A DNA stretch of 64,000 nt from Phycisphaerales bacterium (GTDB taxonomy: Bacteria > Planctomycetota > Phycisphaerae > Phycisphaerales > UBA1924): the NCBI GenBank assembly GCA_020847535.1, contig JADLBU010000042.1, forward strand, positions 62,001 to 126,000, written 5' to 3'. The position numbers and the translations under genes are program-made. A model generated the notes under the pieces. It did no database searches. It saw only the letters and a program-made list of their open reading frames with translations, and was not told the origin of the DNA. Below are positions 56,101-64,000 of the stretch, piece by piece. Numbering within the stretch: the stretch's first letter is position 1; the number at the start of each line of letters is the position of its first letter.

Positions 56101-56914
56101 CAGGCCGCGTGGTCGCCACCGTCACCCACGCCTGCTCCTCCGCGCGATGCTGCTCCGAGCCCGGATACCCGCGGCGAGCCAGTTCATCCCACGTCACCGG
56201 CTGAGCATCCTCGGATGTGTCCTTGCCCAGGTGCACGAGCGGGTAGCGCAGGTAATAGAACGCCTGATCGCTCTCTTCTTCGTAGCACTCATCATCGGCG
56301 ACCGCGGTCTGGAGGGCCGGATCCCAGTTCACCAGCCGCTTGCCGCGATAGATGAGGCCATCCCGGAAGAGGCGGAAGAAGGCCTCGCGGACCGCGCGGG
56401 CGCAGACTTCATCCATGGTGAAGCGCTGGCGATCCCAATCGCAGGAGCAGCCCATCTTCTTGAGCTGGCCGGTGATGACGGCCTCGTACTCATCCTTGAA
56501 GGACTGCACCTCGGCGACGAAATCTTCCCGCTTGTATCCCTGCTTGAGGGCGCCCTTGAGCTTGCCTTCCTTGCGGAGGCGTTTCTCGACGACGGCCTGC
56601 GTGGCGATCCCGGCGTGGTCGGTGCCGGGCATCCACAGGGTTTCGAAGCCCATCATGCGATGGGCCCTGGTCAGAACGTCCTGAAGCGAGTTATTGAGGG
56701 CGTGGCCCAGGTGCAGGGCCGCGGTCACGTTGGGCGGGGGGATGACGATGGAGTAGGGCTTGGCCTCGCCACGAACCACCCGGTCGGGATCGGCATGAAA
56801 CGCCTTGGCGGAATCCCAGCGTTCCCGGATGCGATCCTCGTGGTCGGCGGGCTTGTAGGCCTTGGGGAGCTCGGGAATGGCCCCGGGAGTTGGATGTGAA
56901 GATGGATCCGGCAT
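53102..56914 (-). CDS. valS: Valyl-tRNA synthetase carrying an in-frame RAYT transposon and a second REP insertion
   Basis: A 1,270-residue class I synthetase charging tRNA-Val. Family landmarks: VIPPPNVTAALHLGHALNNS with the HIGH-type motif (about 67), GTDHAGIATQAVVEK, the editing domain (VTVATTRPETYLGDTAVAVN), IRDWCISRQLWWGHRIPVW and KMSKSLGNGVDP (Lys893). The C-terminal coiled coil ends in AIADRAAASEASKKLG. Residues about 467-693 are foreign: between VTDDRMAGAANRAL and DGAMAFHPERYAKTYEQWHD lies a translated transposable element with a Y1 transposase. A further 14 residues (PSRGTGILPVATPS, about 974-987) come from another REP copy. Start MPDPSSHPTPGAIPE at 56914 leaves 37 bases to the divergent TPR gene. 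Confidence 0.95.
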   Translation of the reverse strand: MPDPSSHPTPGAIPELPKAYKPADHEDRIRERWDSAKAFHADPDRVVRGEAKPYSIVIPPPNVTAALHLGHALNNSLQDVLTRAHRMMGFETLWMPGTDHAGIATQAVVEKRLRKEGKLKGALKQGYKREDFVAEVQSFKDEYEAVITGQLKKMGCSCDWDRQRFTMDEVCARAVREAFFRLFRDGLIYRGKRLVNWDPALQTAVADDECYEEESDQAFYYLRYPLVHLGKDTSEDAQPVTWDELARRGYPGSEQHRAEEQAWVTVATTRPETYLGDTAVAVNPHDPRAKSLRGLFVELPLVGRIIPILEDSYVVMPKAMARNEEEANDPKAEFATGFLKVTPAHDANDYEIGRRHSVDGNMQEWSQARGSPVLINMMAPDGKVSDQHGWSDIGDAHLFVGMKREDARKKVVEEFKARGWVESIKPYRQNLKFSDRSKAQIEPYLSDQWYVKVTDDRMAGAANRALVTSQRSTQSRGTGVPPVSTGSTSSSPSKHHQPIHKALSTTARNLPHWQSGASMYFVTFKLDAGQLSPAERDIVFAACKHWDGQRIELQAATVMPDHVHLMLSPFEKSRGEWYSLSEILHSIKSFSSHEINKARGAAGRVWQDESFDRIVREDEYTDTVNYIVNNPVKAGLVDAWRDYKWTWAPEETLDCHSRFPDRWWGDYEKIEEAKKAVDGVDHRPEACATRLGSGDGAMAFHPERYAKTYEQWHDGIRDWCISRQLWWGHRIPVWSKRIGEPTGKDAVPYSVIHNDVAVGGDRWHQQLGDGVMHLCVRDATDAGVIAQLEADGFAQDPDVLDTWFSSALWPISTMGWPDPAQAARDTGIKDFPELLKAFNPTSTLSTAREIITLWVSRMVMFTRYFMGPGDGNGPVPYRDVFIHAVIQDGDGRKMSKSLGNGVDPLDIIATHGADAMRFTLCQMATNTQDVRMPVKKDSASGLNTSDKFDLGRNFCNKLWNAARFAAGIITAAPATPSRGTGILPVATPSTPLIDRWMLSRLEAASREIKSAIDNYEFSSYAQTMYSLLWNDFCDWYLEGIKPTVTEDARQRAVLRGVLDAILRLLHPIAPFVTEAIYETVKQLPAPEVDGLRMSPPRKGDLLCTAGWPEIAASLHDESAVAEFARLQGFITGIREVRAQHQVAPKRKIVLHLPKGADAKWKASEVLLATLAGLEKMTPEPAPAAHVVFTFEAQEYGISNLADAVDAGAEKARLEKVIADADKQIAVLEGRLNNPGYADKAPPKMVQQTKDQLAKAIADRAAASEASKKLG
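53953..53994. repeat. REP-like palindrome inside valS (copy 6)
   Basis: GGGTAGCCACAGGCAGGATG followed by CCTGTGCCGCGAGATGGGGTAG. On the coding strand it reads SRGTGILPV within ValS, between the catalytic and anticodon-binding parts. Confidence 0.88.
54837..55500 (-). mobile_element. RAYT (REP-associated tyrosine transposase) element inside valS
   Basis: A 664-bp element bounded by perfect 23-base inverted repeats (54837-54859 and 55478-55500; CTACCCAATCTCGTGGCAC... and its inverse), each containing a REP palindrome (copies 7 and 8). Its interior encodes a Y1 transposase on the valS coding strand, in the valS frame. Host sequence resumes on both sides within about five codons. Confidence 0.92.
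54935..55425 (-). CDS. Y1 REP-associated tyrosine transposase, read in frame within valS
   Basis: This segment of the valS frame reads ASMYFVTFKLDAGQLSPAER, LQAATVMPDHVHLMLSPFEK with the HxH metal motif, YSLSEILHSIKSFSSHEINK, RVWQDESFDRIVREDEYTDT and VNYIVNNPVKAGLVDAWRDY. These are the hallmarks of the TnpA-REP/RAYT branch of IS200/IS605-like transposases, and the conserved Tyr/Asn-Pro block is intact. An internal start such as Met at the MYFVTFKL segment could allow separate translation; otherwise it is made only as part of the synthetase. Such enzymes process single-stranded REP hairpins. Boundaries given are approximate. Confidence 0.88.
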
Positions 56915-56951
56915 GATGGCGGCATCGTAGTCGGGCCGATATCGTCCCTTG

Positions 56952-57986
56952 ATGCCCCCGACCTTGCGTACCCGTTTACATCCCGGCCGCGCTGCGCCAG
57001 GCCGGGCGCTGGTCACCGCGCTGTGCCTCTTGACGGCCCTGGCGCTGGTGCTGGGTGTGGTCTTCATCGTGCGATCCGGCCCGCGAGCGGCGGGGGCCGA
57101 TGCCAAGGGGCCGGGGCTGCCGCTGCCCTCCAAGATCGATGCGATCCTGGACTCAGCCCGGACGCTCTCGACCGAGGATGACCACGCCAAGGCGGCGGCG
57201 ATCCTTGAGGCGGCGATCCGGAGTTATCCGGACAACCAGGAGCTTCGTCTGGCGCTGGCCGCCGAACTGCTCGCCCTCAAGAAACCCGAGGAGGCGTATG
57301 AGCAATACACCTCCGCGCTCTCGATCGGCCCGCGTGAGCCCAGGATCGAGTTCACCGCCGGAACCGCGGCGAGCACCATCGGGAAGCTGGAGCGAGCGGT
57401 CGAGCACTATTCCGCTGCGCAGACTGCCGATCCGACGGTCGCCGACTACCCGCTCTATCTGGGTCAGGTGCAGGCCAAGCTCGGCCACAATGAATCCGCC
57501 AAGGCGAGCCTCTTGCGCGCTGCCAAGCTGAACGAGGATCGGGCGATCATCTGGGGAACGCTCGCCGACATCGCGCTGCGCGAGAACAACGCCGGGCTTG
57601 CCGCCCAGCACGCAGCCAAGGCCCGCACGCTGGAGCCATCCAACGCGGTGTATCGCCTGATCGAGGCCCGCGCCCTCAACCGGCTCGCCCGGCCCGAGGA
57701 AGCCCTCGAGCTGCTGATCGCCATGCCCGATGCCGACAAGCGCCAGCCGGAGATCATGCGGCTCATGAGCGACTGCTACGGCCTGATGAAGCGTCCCGAG
57801 GATGCAGCGCGGCTCTACGCGATCGCCGCCGATGAGGACACCACGAGCGCCGAACTGGCGTTCCACGCGGGTGAGTGGTACGACAAGGCCATGGATCCCG
57901 AAAAGGCTCGCCAATACCTCAAGCGGGCGGCGATCCTCGGGAACGAGGATGCGAGCAAGATCCTGGAACGCATCGGGGACAAATAG
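56952..57986 (+). CDS. Membrane-anchored TPR protein
   Basis: A 344-residue protein with an N-terminal anchor (ALVTALCLLTALALVLGVVF, about 20-40) and seven or so tetratricopeptide repeats, such as DDHAKAAAILEAAIRSYPDN, KPEEAYEQYTSALSIGPREP, GHNESAKASLLRAAKLNEDR and RPEDAARLYAIAADEDTTSA. It presumably holds protein partners at the outer face of the membrane. ATG 56952 or TTG 56949 begins it, divergent from valS by 37 bases. Confidence 0.83.
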   Translation: MPPTLRTRLHPGRAAPGRALVTALCLLTALALVLGVVFIVRSGPRAAGADAKGPGLPLPSKIDAILDSARTLSTEDDHAKAAAILEAAIRSYPDNQELRLALAAELLALKKPEEAYEQYTSALSIGPREPRIEFTAGTAASTIGKLERAVEHYSAAQTADPTVADYPLYLGQVQAKLGHNESAKASLLRAAKLNEDRAIIWGTLADIALRENNAGLAAQHAAKARTLEPSNAVYRLIEARALNRLARPEEALELLIAMPDADKRQPEIMRLMSDCYGLMKRPEDAARLYAIAADEDTTSAELAFHAGEWYDKAMDPEKARQYLKRAAILGNEDASKILERIGDK

Positions 57987-58089
57987 CGGGGTGTTCCAAA
58001 GCCCTTTCGGCAGGGGTTGGGGAGGGTTATCCGCATCGGCCCCAAGGCGCCTTTGTCTCGCTGGCTTTATGCAGGCAAGAATACACCCA

Positions 58090-59223
58090 ATGGTTGAGCC
58101 CACCCCCAACTCAGAGCCACGTGCCAGACTCCCGCGGTACGGCTCGTTTCTTGTGCTGACCGCCTCGTGCCTCACGCTGCTGGCCTGCTCATCCTCACCT
58201 TCCGATTCGACTGCTTCCAAAGGCAGCAGCACGCCTCCGCCGCAGTCGAGCACCACCGCGGCCGCCCCCGCCAACCCGACCGTCCTAGGCCCCGAGCAGC
58301 TGGTGCTCTCCACCGAGCCCTGGACGTTCGCCGGCCGCACGGGCACGACGATCACGACGCCGTCCTATCGCCTGTTCACCACCGTCGATTGGCCGTGGAT
58401 GATCGATTCGATACCTGCCTTCCTCGAATCGGCCCTTCAGCGATACTCCACCGCGCTGGGCGAACTGCCCAAGCCTCCGCACGCGATGGATACGTACATG
58501 ATGGCGACCCGGCCGCAGTGGGTGGATCTGTGCCGCTCGCTGCTGGGCCCGGATGATCGCTCGTTCGAGCAGATCCAGCGCGGGGGCGTCACTCTCGCCG
58601 GCAAGGCGATGCTCTACAACGTCGGCCCGCGCGACACCTTCTCGCTGGTCGCCCACGAGGGCTGGCACCAGTACTCCCAGACGGTCCTGCGCGATCCGCT
58701 CCCGGTGTGGATGGAAGAGGGGATCGCCACCTACATGGAAGGTTACCGCTGGGACCGCAAACGCACCAAGGCCGAGTTCCAGGCGTGGCGGAACTTCGAG
58801 CGCTTCGAAGCGCTCCGCAAGGCGGCGGGCAACAACCGGCTGATCCCGCTGGATGAGCTGCTCAACACGACGCCCCAGGAGCAACTGGGCAGGAGCGATG
58901 AGCGCGCCCTGACGTATTACGCGCAGGTCTGGGCGCTCATTCACTTCATGCACGAAGGGGCCGAAGGCAAATACAGCAAGGGCCTCGCCGATGCCCTCAT
59001 CGATGCCTCCCGCGCGCGGCTGACCCAGCACATCGCCGATGAGCTGGGGGGCCAGGCCGCCCGTAACCACATGATGCGCAGGCGAGGGCCCCAGCTCTTC
59101 CAGGCCTACTGCGGCACGGACATGACCGCCGCGGCGAGCGAGTACCGGGCCTTCATCGAGCAGGTCGTCCGCCCCGGCGCCGGCCAGCGCATCTCCGAAG
59201 GCCGATCCCCCCTCGCGAAGTGA
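58090..59223 (+). CDS. Lipoprotein with HExxH-type (DUF1570-like) peptidase motif
   Basis: A 377-residue predicted lipoprotein. RYGSFLVLTASCLTLLACSS is a signal with lipobox LLAC, followed by a Ser/Thr/Pro linker. The core has SLVAHEGWHQYSQTVLRDPL and then VWMEEGIATYMEGYRWDR: an HExxH zinc site with a downstream Glu, the layout of the DUF1570/gluzincin-like group found in planctomycetes. It is likely a surface-exposed metallopeptidase or an inactive relative; substrate unknown. ATG 58090 begins the signal; ATG 58069 is an alternative. Confidence 0.8.
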   Translation: MVEPTPNSEPRARLPRYGSFLVLTASCLTLLACSSSPSDSTASKGSSTPPPQSSTTAAAPANPTVLGPEQLVLSTEPWTFAGRTGTTITTPSYRLFTTVDWPWMIDSIPAFLESALQRYSTALGELPKPPHAMDTYMMATRPQWVDLCRSLLGPDDRSFEQIQRGGVTLAGKAMLYNVGPRDTFSLVAHEGWHQYSQTVLRDPLPVWMEEGIATYMEGYRWDRKRTKAEFQAWRNFERFEALRKAAGNNRLIPLDELLNTTPQEQLGRSDERALTYYAQVWALIHFMHEGAEGKYSKGLADALIDASRARLTQHIADELGGQAARNHMMRRRGPQLFQAYCGTDMTAAASEYRAFIEQVVRPGAGQRISEGRSPLAK

Positions 59224-59245
59224 ACGGGCTCTTCTCAATCACTTC

Positions 59246-59285
59246 GTCTCTTTGTCTCTTTGTCTCTTTGTCTCTTCGTCTCTCT
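59246..59285. repeat. Octamer tandem repeat (GTCTCTTT)n
   Basis: Three perfect copies of GTCTCTTT plus GTCTCTTC and GTCTCTCT sit between the lipoprotein gene and panC, in the presumed panC leader. Confidence 0.9.
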
Positions 59286-59332
59286 TCTCTTGATCTCTGT
59301 CCGCCCCCTTGCACCTCCTCACCAACAACACC

Positions 59333-60163
59333 ATGCTCGATAGCTGGCGGGATGTCGCCGGCCCGTGCGTGCTGGTTCCCACGATGGGCGCGCTGCACGA
59401 GGGCCACGCAAGCCTGATCCGTCAGGGCGCTGCGCTCGCCCACCAGAACAACATCTCCGGCGGATGCCTGGTCAGCATCTTTGTCAATCCCACGCAGTTC
59501 AACGATCCCGCCGATCTGGCTCGCTACCCCAGGACGCTTGAAGCCGATTCGGCGATCTGCCAAGCGGCGGGCGCGGCGGCGATCTACGCGCCGCACGCCG
59601 ATGACATCTATCCGCCAGGCCTCGCGATCGAGACGCCCCCGCTTCCGGCGGTCGCGACCGAGCCGGGCCTGGAGGATGCCCACCGCCCCGGCCACTTCGC
59701 GGGCGTCTGCCAGGTGGTGCTGCGGCTCTTTCACCTGGTCAATCCGCACACGGCGATCTTCGGGGAGAAGGACTGGCAGCAGCTCCAGGTACTGACGGCG
59801 ATGACCGCCGGCCTCGAACTGCCGATCCAGATCGTTCCCGGGCCGACGGTGCGCGAGGCTGATGGCTTGGCGATGAGCAGCCGCAATCGCTTTCTTTCTC
59901 CCGACGATCGCCGACGCGGGCTCTCGCTCTCGCGAGCCTTGGCGGCGGCGAACCGGCAGGCGATGCCAGACGAAGCCGAGCGGGAGATGTCGCGGACGCT
60001 GAAGGAAGCCGGGGCGGAAATCGACTACGCGGTCGTGCGTCCGGCGAGCAGCTTGCGGAAGTCCGCATGGCCGCCGGTGGCGTCCGACACACGTTGGAGA
60101 GCCCTGATCGCCGCCCGCATCGGCTCGGTCCGGCTGATCGACAACGCCCCGTGGCATTCCTAG
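59333..60163 (+). CDS. panC: Pantoate--beta-alanine ligase
   Basis: A 276-residue pantothenate synthetase, joining pantoate and beta-alanine with ATP for coenzyme A synthesis. Motifs: [19 protein letters not shown] (HIGH-type), [60 protein letters not shown] and [20 protein letters not shown]. Length is usual. ATG 59333 is selected; TTG 59309 is in frame. PanB and PanD are not in the window. Confidence 0.95.
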   Translation: MLDSWRDVAGPCVLVPTMGALHEGHASLIRQGAALAHQNNISGGCLVSIFVNPTQFNDPADLARYPRTLEADSAICQAAGAAAIYAPHADDIYPPGLAIETPPLPAVATEPGLEDAHRPGHFAGVCQVVLRLFHLVNPHTAIFGEKDWQQLQVLTAMTAGLELPIQIVPGPTVREADGLAMSSRNRFLSPDDRRRGLSLSRALAAANRQAMPDEAEREMSRTLKEAGAEIDYAVVRPASSLRKSAWPPVASDTRWRALIAARIGSVRLIDNAPWHS

Positions 60164-60291
60164 AGCTCCTCCCCGAGGGAGGGCTCTGGGTGGGTTGCCG
60201 ACCTCCTTCACTCTTCTCCCAACCACGCGCGTGCTGCAACGGAATCTCCCTATCCACTTTCCTTTTCGGCCAGCGCGCGAACAATGCTCGC

Positions 60292-61497
<1,206 letters not shown>

Positions 61498-61526
61498 ACC
61501 GGCCTTTCATTCACGCATCTTTGACC

Positions 61527-61553
61527 AAGGGCCGGCCCACGCCGGCCCTTTTC
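61527..61553 (+). terminator. Intrinsic terminator after argG
   Basis: AAGGGCCGGC (61527-61536) pairs with GCCGGCCCTT (61541-61550), loop CCAC, followed by TTC. Stem strong, T-run short. Confidence 0.88.
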
Positions 61554-61639
61554 ATTGGCGCGTATCCCGCAAGCCGTGGCCGCGTCCAACCACTCGCCGA
61601 ACGTGGTCGGGGGGCGCCCCGGAATTTCGCCGGTTTCGG

Positions 61640-61809
61640 AGTAACAGGTGCAAGATTCGGGAGTCCGCACCAGAACTCTGGTTGTGAAGCATGCCGGTTC
61701 AGGCCGAAAGGCCCTCACAGGAGCGACCGGGATGCTGGAAGGAGTCGGGATGCTGTTTCCCGCGTAGGGAACGGCGACCTGGCACCTACACAATGAAAGG
61801 AATCACAAC
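61640..61809 (+). promoter_or_regulatory. Structured leader of a PEP-CTERM gene (unassigned)
   Basis: Several local hairpins follow one another: GGTGC/GCACC (61647-61671), CCAG/CTGG (61670-61681), GGCC-GAAA-GGCC (61702-61713) and TTCCC/GGGAA (61757-61771). CGGGATGCTG occurs twice (61728-61737, 61746-61755). No known riboswitch class was recognised; this could be an unassigned structured leader or chance. Confidence 0.35.
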
Positions 61810-62541
61810 ATGAAATTCGCACGAACCGTGGCTGTCATCGCCGGATCACTCGCGGCCCTGAGCGCAGCGGACAGCGCCACGGCGGCCAATCTCGTCTACA
61901 ACGGCGGCTTCGAGATTGTGAACAACACAACGTTCGTTCCCGGAATGAACGGCAGCAAGATGTCGTTCCCCACCGCCGCGCCTGACGGCTGGGCCGGCGG
62001 ATCCGGACTTACGTTCCTGGCTGCACCCGGAACAGCTGACGATGCCGCCAAGTATCTGGCGGTCTGGGGACCGTTCCCGACATCCAGCGGACCCGGCGCC
62101 AGCGGAGGCAACTTCGTCCTGGCCGACGGCGATCCGGCCTGGTCAGGGAAGTTCTCGCAGGTGATCGCCATCCCGGCCGCCGGAGCCTACAACGTGTCGT
62201 TCGCCCAGGCGGCAGGTCAGCAGCTCAACTACCACGGCGCCACGACCGAGCGGTGGCGGGTCTCGCTCGGCAGCGCCGGCACCCAGCTCTCCACCCTGAT
62301 GTCGATACCCTCGCACGGCATCAACCCCTGGCAGTCCGAGTTGATGGTCTTCAACGTCCCAAGCGCCGGCAACTACCTGCTGGAGTTCCTGGCGATCGGC
62401 ACGCCATCGGGCCTCCCGCCGATCGTTTTCCTCGACAACGTCAGCGTGGAGGCGGTGCCGGGGCCGGCATCTCTGGCCCTGGTCGGCCTGGGCGTGCTGG
62501 GCTCGGTTGCCCGCAGGCGACGGTCCGCGGCACACCCCTGA
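61810..62541 (+). CDS. Exported PEP-CTERM-type protein with carbohydrate-binding-like fold
   Basis: A 243-residue secreted protein. AAAGGA nine bases upstream supports ATG 61810. The signal peptide MKFARTVAVIAGSLAALSAA runs to TATAAN-like ATAAN; NLVYNGGFEIVNNTTFVPGM begins a jelly-roll domain of the type found in carbohydrate-binding modules (a DUF642-like pattern, including YNVSFAQAAGQQ and the closing VFLDNVSVEAVPGP). The end VPGPASLALVGLGVLGSVA plus RRRR is a PEP-CTERM signal. It is likely an envelope or matrix protein sorted by an exosortase-type system. Confidence 0.85.
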   Translation: MKFARTVAVIAGSLAALSAADSATAANLVYNGGFEIVNNTTFVPGMNGSKMSFPTAAPDGWAGGSGLTFLAAPGTADDAAKYLAVWGPFPTSSGPGASGGNFVLADGDPAWSGKFSQVIAIPAAGAYNVSFAQAAGQQLNYHGATTERWRVSLGSAGTQLSTLMSIPSHGINPWQSELMVFNVPSAGNYLLEFLAIGTPSGLPPIVFLDNVSVEAVPGPASLALVGLGVLGSVARRRRSAAHP

Positions 62542-62583
62542 TGCCATCCACCGAAGGGTGATCAGAGGCGAGTGCTCACGCAC

Positions 62584-62621
62584 CCGCGGCAAAGGGGGAC
62601 TCCGGTCCCCCTTTGCCGCGG
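62584..62621 (+). terminator. Long perfect hairpin after the PEP-CTERM gene (no T-run)
   Basis: A perfect 17-bp stem (62584-62600 with 62605-62621) with loop TCCG, in sequence CCGCGGCAAAGGGGGAC and its inverse. No T-run follows, so it would be a hairpin-only terminator or mRNA-stabilising structure. Confidence 0.7.
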
Positions 62622-62688
62622 CATGGTAAACTCGGCCATCACGGCGACCCGCCACTGACCCGTGTTCAACGCAAGCGAGGGAATGCAC

Positions 62689-63654
62689 ATGCCGATGCTC
62701 ATCGGCCAGCTCCCGATCGACGAAGCCCTGATGCCCATACTCCGGCTCTCGCTCTGGCTGGTGATCCTGGTCATGGTGTTCGTTCCGCTGGAGCGGCTGT
62801 TCGCGATCCATCCGCAGAACATCCTGCGGAAGGAGATCGCCAACGACCTTGGGTACTACTTCCTCAACAGCCTGGTCCCCGCGATGATCCTGAGCGTGCC
62901 GGCGGCCGCGCTGGCGTGGGCCGTTCATCGCGTCATTCCAGACGGGTTCCTGGCGTGGGCCGGTTCGCTGCCGCTGTGGGCGCGCATCGTGATCGGGCTG
63001 GTGGCGGGGGAGGTAGGGTACTACTGGGGGCATCGCCTGAGTCACGAGATCCCGTTCCTCTGGCGCTTCCACGCGATCCACCACAGCGCTGAGCAGATGG
63101 ATTTTCTGGTCAACACCCGCGCGCACCCGCTGGACATGGTCTTCAGCCGATTCTGCGGGCTGGTACCGGTCTACGCGCTGGGGTTGGGCGGGCCGGCCGG
63201 CCCATCGGGGAGCACCGTTCCGGTCATTGTCACCCTGATCAGCACCACATGGGGGTTCTTCATCCACTCCAACGTGCGGTGGCGCTTCGGGCCTCTGGAG
63301 TGGCTCATCTCCACCCCGGCCTTCCATCACTGGCACCACACCCTGGATGGGCCTGTGAACCGGAACTACTCCTCCACTCTGCCGTGGATTGACTGGATCT
63401 TCAGAACGCATCACATGCCCAGGAACCAGTGGCCCAAGTCGTACGGCATCGAGGACAGGTTGCCGGAGTCCCTGGCAGGACAACTGATCTACCCGCTGAC
63501 TACACAGCCGCTGGCGAGCACGCGCGAGGAGTCACTCCCGGCTCGCCGTGCTGATCTCGCGGTTCCCGAAGCCGCGAACACCGGCACACCCGGGGCGACC
63601 GTGAGCGCTCAGCCGCGTCAAACCGCCAACACGCCGCCCGATGCGCCGAGGTAG
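62689..63654 (+). CDS. Sterol desaturase/fatty acid hydroxylase family membrane enzyme
   Basis: A 321-residue integral membrane di-iron enzyme. Histidine clusters are complete: HRLSHEIPFLWRFHAIHHSA gives HxxxH and HxxHH, and STPAFHHWHHTLDGPVNRNY gives a further HHxxHH. Four hydrophobic segments precede and follow them. Relatives hydroxylate or desaturate lipids and sterols, and some bacterial ones act on carotenoids or ether lipids. The C-terminal 50 residues are a Pro/Ala/Thr-rich tail. ATG 62689 has GAGG eight bases upstream; ATG 62683 and GTG 62662 are alternatives. Confidence 0.9.
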   Translation: MPMLIGQLPIDEALMPILRLSLWLVILVMVFVPLERLFAIHPQNILRKEIANDLGYYFLNSLVPAMILSVPAAALAWAVHRVIPDGFLAWAGSLPLWARIVIGLVAGEVGYYWGHRLSHEIPFLWRFHAIHHSAEQMDFLVNTRAHPLDMVFSRFCGLVPVYALGLGGPAGPSGSTVPVIVTLISTTWGFFIHSNVRWRFGPLEWLISTPAFHHWHHTLDGPVNRNYSSTLPWIDWIFRTHHMPRNQWPKSYGIEDRLPESLAGQLIYPLTTQPLASTREESLPARRADLAVPEAANTGTPGATVSAQPRQTANTPPDAPR

Positions 63655-63741
63655 ACCCCGCTCCGATCGGAGCCCTTCGGGTCGTTCGCATCGCCAACCA
63701 ACCCAGCGACAAACTGCCCGGCATGCTACCTTGACCCCCGC

Positions 63742-64000
63742 ATGCCCCCATCGACGCCACGCCCAAGCCTTCCCCTGCGGATCCTCAACGTCATCGAGGT
63801 GCTCGGCAACAAGCTCCCGACGCCGACCACGCTCTTCATCATCTTCAGCATCCTGATCCTGCCGATCTCGTACATCGGCCATTCGCTCGGATGGGAAGTC
63901 ACCGCGGTGGAGCCCCGGGCTGTGATGGGCTCTGATGGCAAGCCGGTGATCAATCCCTCCACCGGCCGGCCGAAGGTCGAGCTCGCGGTACAGAACGTGG
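63742..64000 (+). CDS. AbgT-family transporter, N-terminal part (3' end outside window)
   Basis: The 86 residues visible, LRILNVIEVLGNKLPTPTTL then FIIFSILILPISYIGHSLGW, match the first helix region of AbgT transporters (p-aminobenzoyl-glutamate uptake or drug efflux). A periplasmic loop including MGSDGKPVINPSTGRPKVEL follows. The remainder lies beyond the window, so function rests on the N-terminus only. Confidence 0.75.
   Translation, partial: MPPSTPRPSLPLRILNVIEVLGNKLPTPTTLFIIFSILILPISYIGHSLGWEVTAVEPRAVMGSDGKPVINPSTGRPKVELAVQNV

Overview
The window looks like chromosome from a GC-rich planctomycete, most likely class Phycisphaerae. The clade is inferred from gene content: an ECF sigma factor overlapping a TPR-bearing Ser/Thr kinase, two secreted proteins ending in paired dockerin-like repeats that finish in Gly-Cys, three PEP-CTERM-type proteins, an LEPR-XLL-like giant surface protein, a TIGR04137-type small basic protein, and weak or absent Shine-Dalgarno sites at many genes. 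No rRNA, tRNA or CRISPR array was seen.

Layout. 1-5.8 kb: sigma/kinase signalling pair, a trans-sulfuration enzyme and a DUF2330 membrane protein. 6.2-11.5 kb: exported proteins (metalloprotease with dockerin, PEP-CTERM protein, WxENxGW-repeat dockerin protein) separated by strong terminators. 11.6-18.8 kb: SPOR-like membrane protein, small basic protein, aminotransferase, sugar-type ABC permease, GNAT acetyltransferase, zinc-ribbon membrane protein, coiled/TPR-like membrane protein, MBL hydrolase. 18.8-19.8 kb: a 1-kb gene-free stretch holding a tandem array of hairpin units that look like small RNAs with a CUCCUCCU (anti-Shine-Dalgarno) segment. 19.8-30.2 kb: sodium/solute symporter, PEP-CTERM protein, giant FG-GAP/DUF4214 protein, helix-hairpin-helix protein, Mfd. 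30.2-31.1 kb: a gene truncated by an internally deleted IS630 copy. 31.2-43.3 kb: YggS, peroxiredoxin, two tandem M1 aminopeptidases, a divergent CTP synthase, a frameshifted DUF998 gene, DUF1579, a small glycosyltransferase operon. 43.4-64 kb: mainly housekeeping metabolism (CarB, UDP-sugar pyrophosphorylase, Rpe, AccD, ValS, PanC, ArgG), plus a catalytically degenerate histidine-phosphatase homologue, a PEP-CTERM protein, a sterol-desaturase-like enzyme and the start of an AbgT transporter.

Two observations stand out. First, the repeated hairpin array at 19.0-19.7 kb shows compensatory stem changes between units and carries exposed CUCCUCCU(A/G)U; one leader in the window (9.25 kb) presents the complementary AUAGGAGG in a hairpin loop. 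Second, a family of palindromic REP-like repeats (core GTGGCACAGGC...GCCTGTG) is scattered through the window, and has entered essential genes without breaking their frames: a 664-bp element with perfect 23-bp terminal inverted repeats, encoding a REP-associated tyrosine transposase (RAYT), lies inside valS, and a 129-bp (exactly 43-codon) relative lies inside carB together with two other short-tandem-repeat insertions.

Most coordinates come from reading frames and motifs seen in the sequence; start codons are often uncertain because ribosome binding sites are weak.
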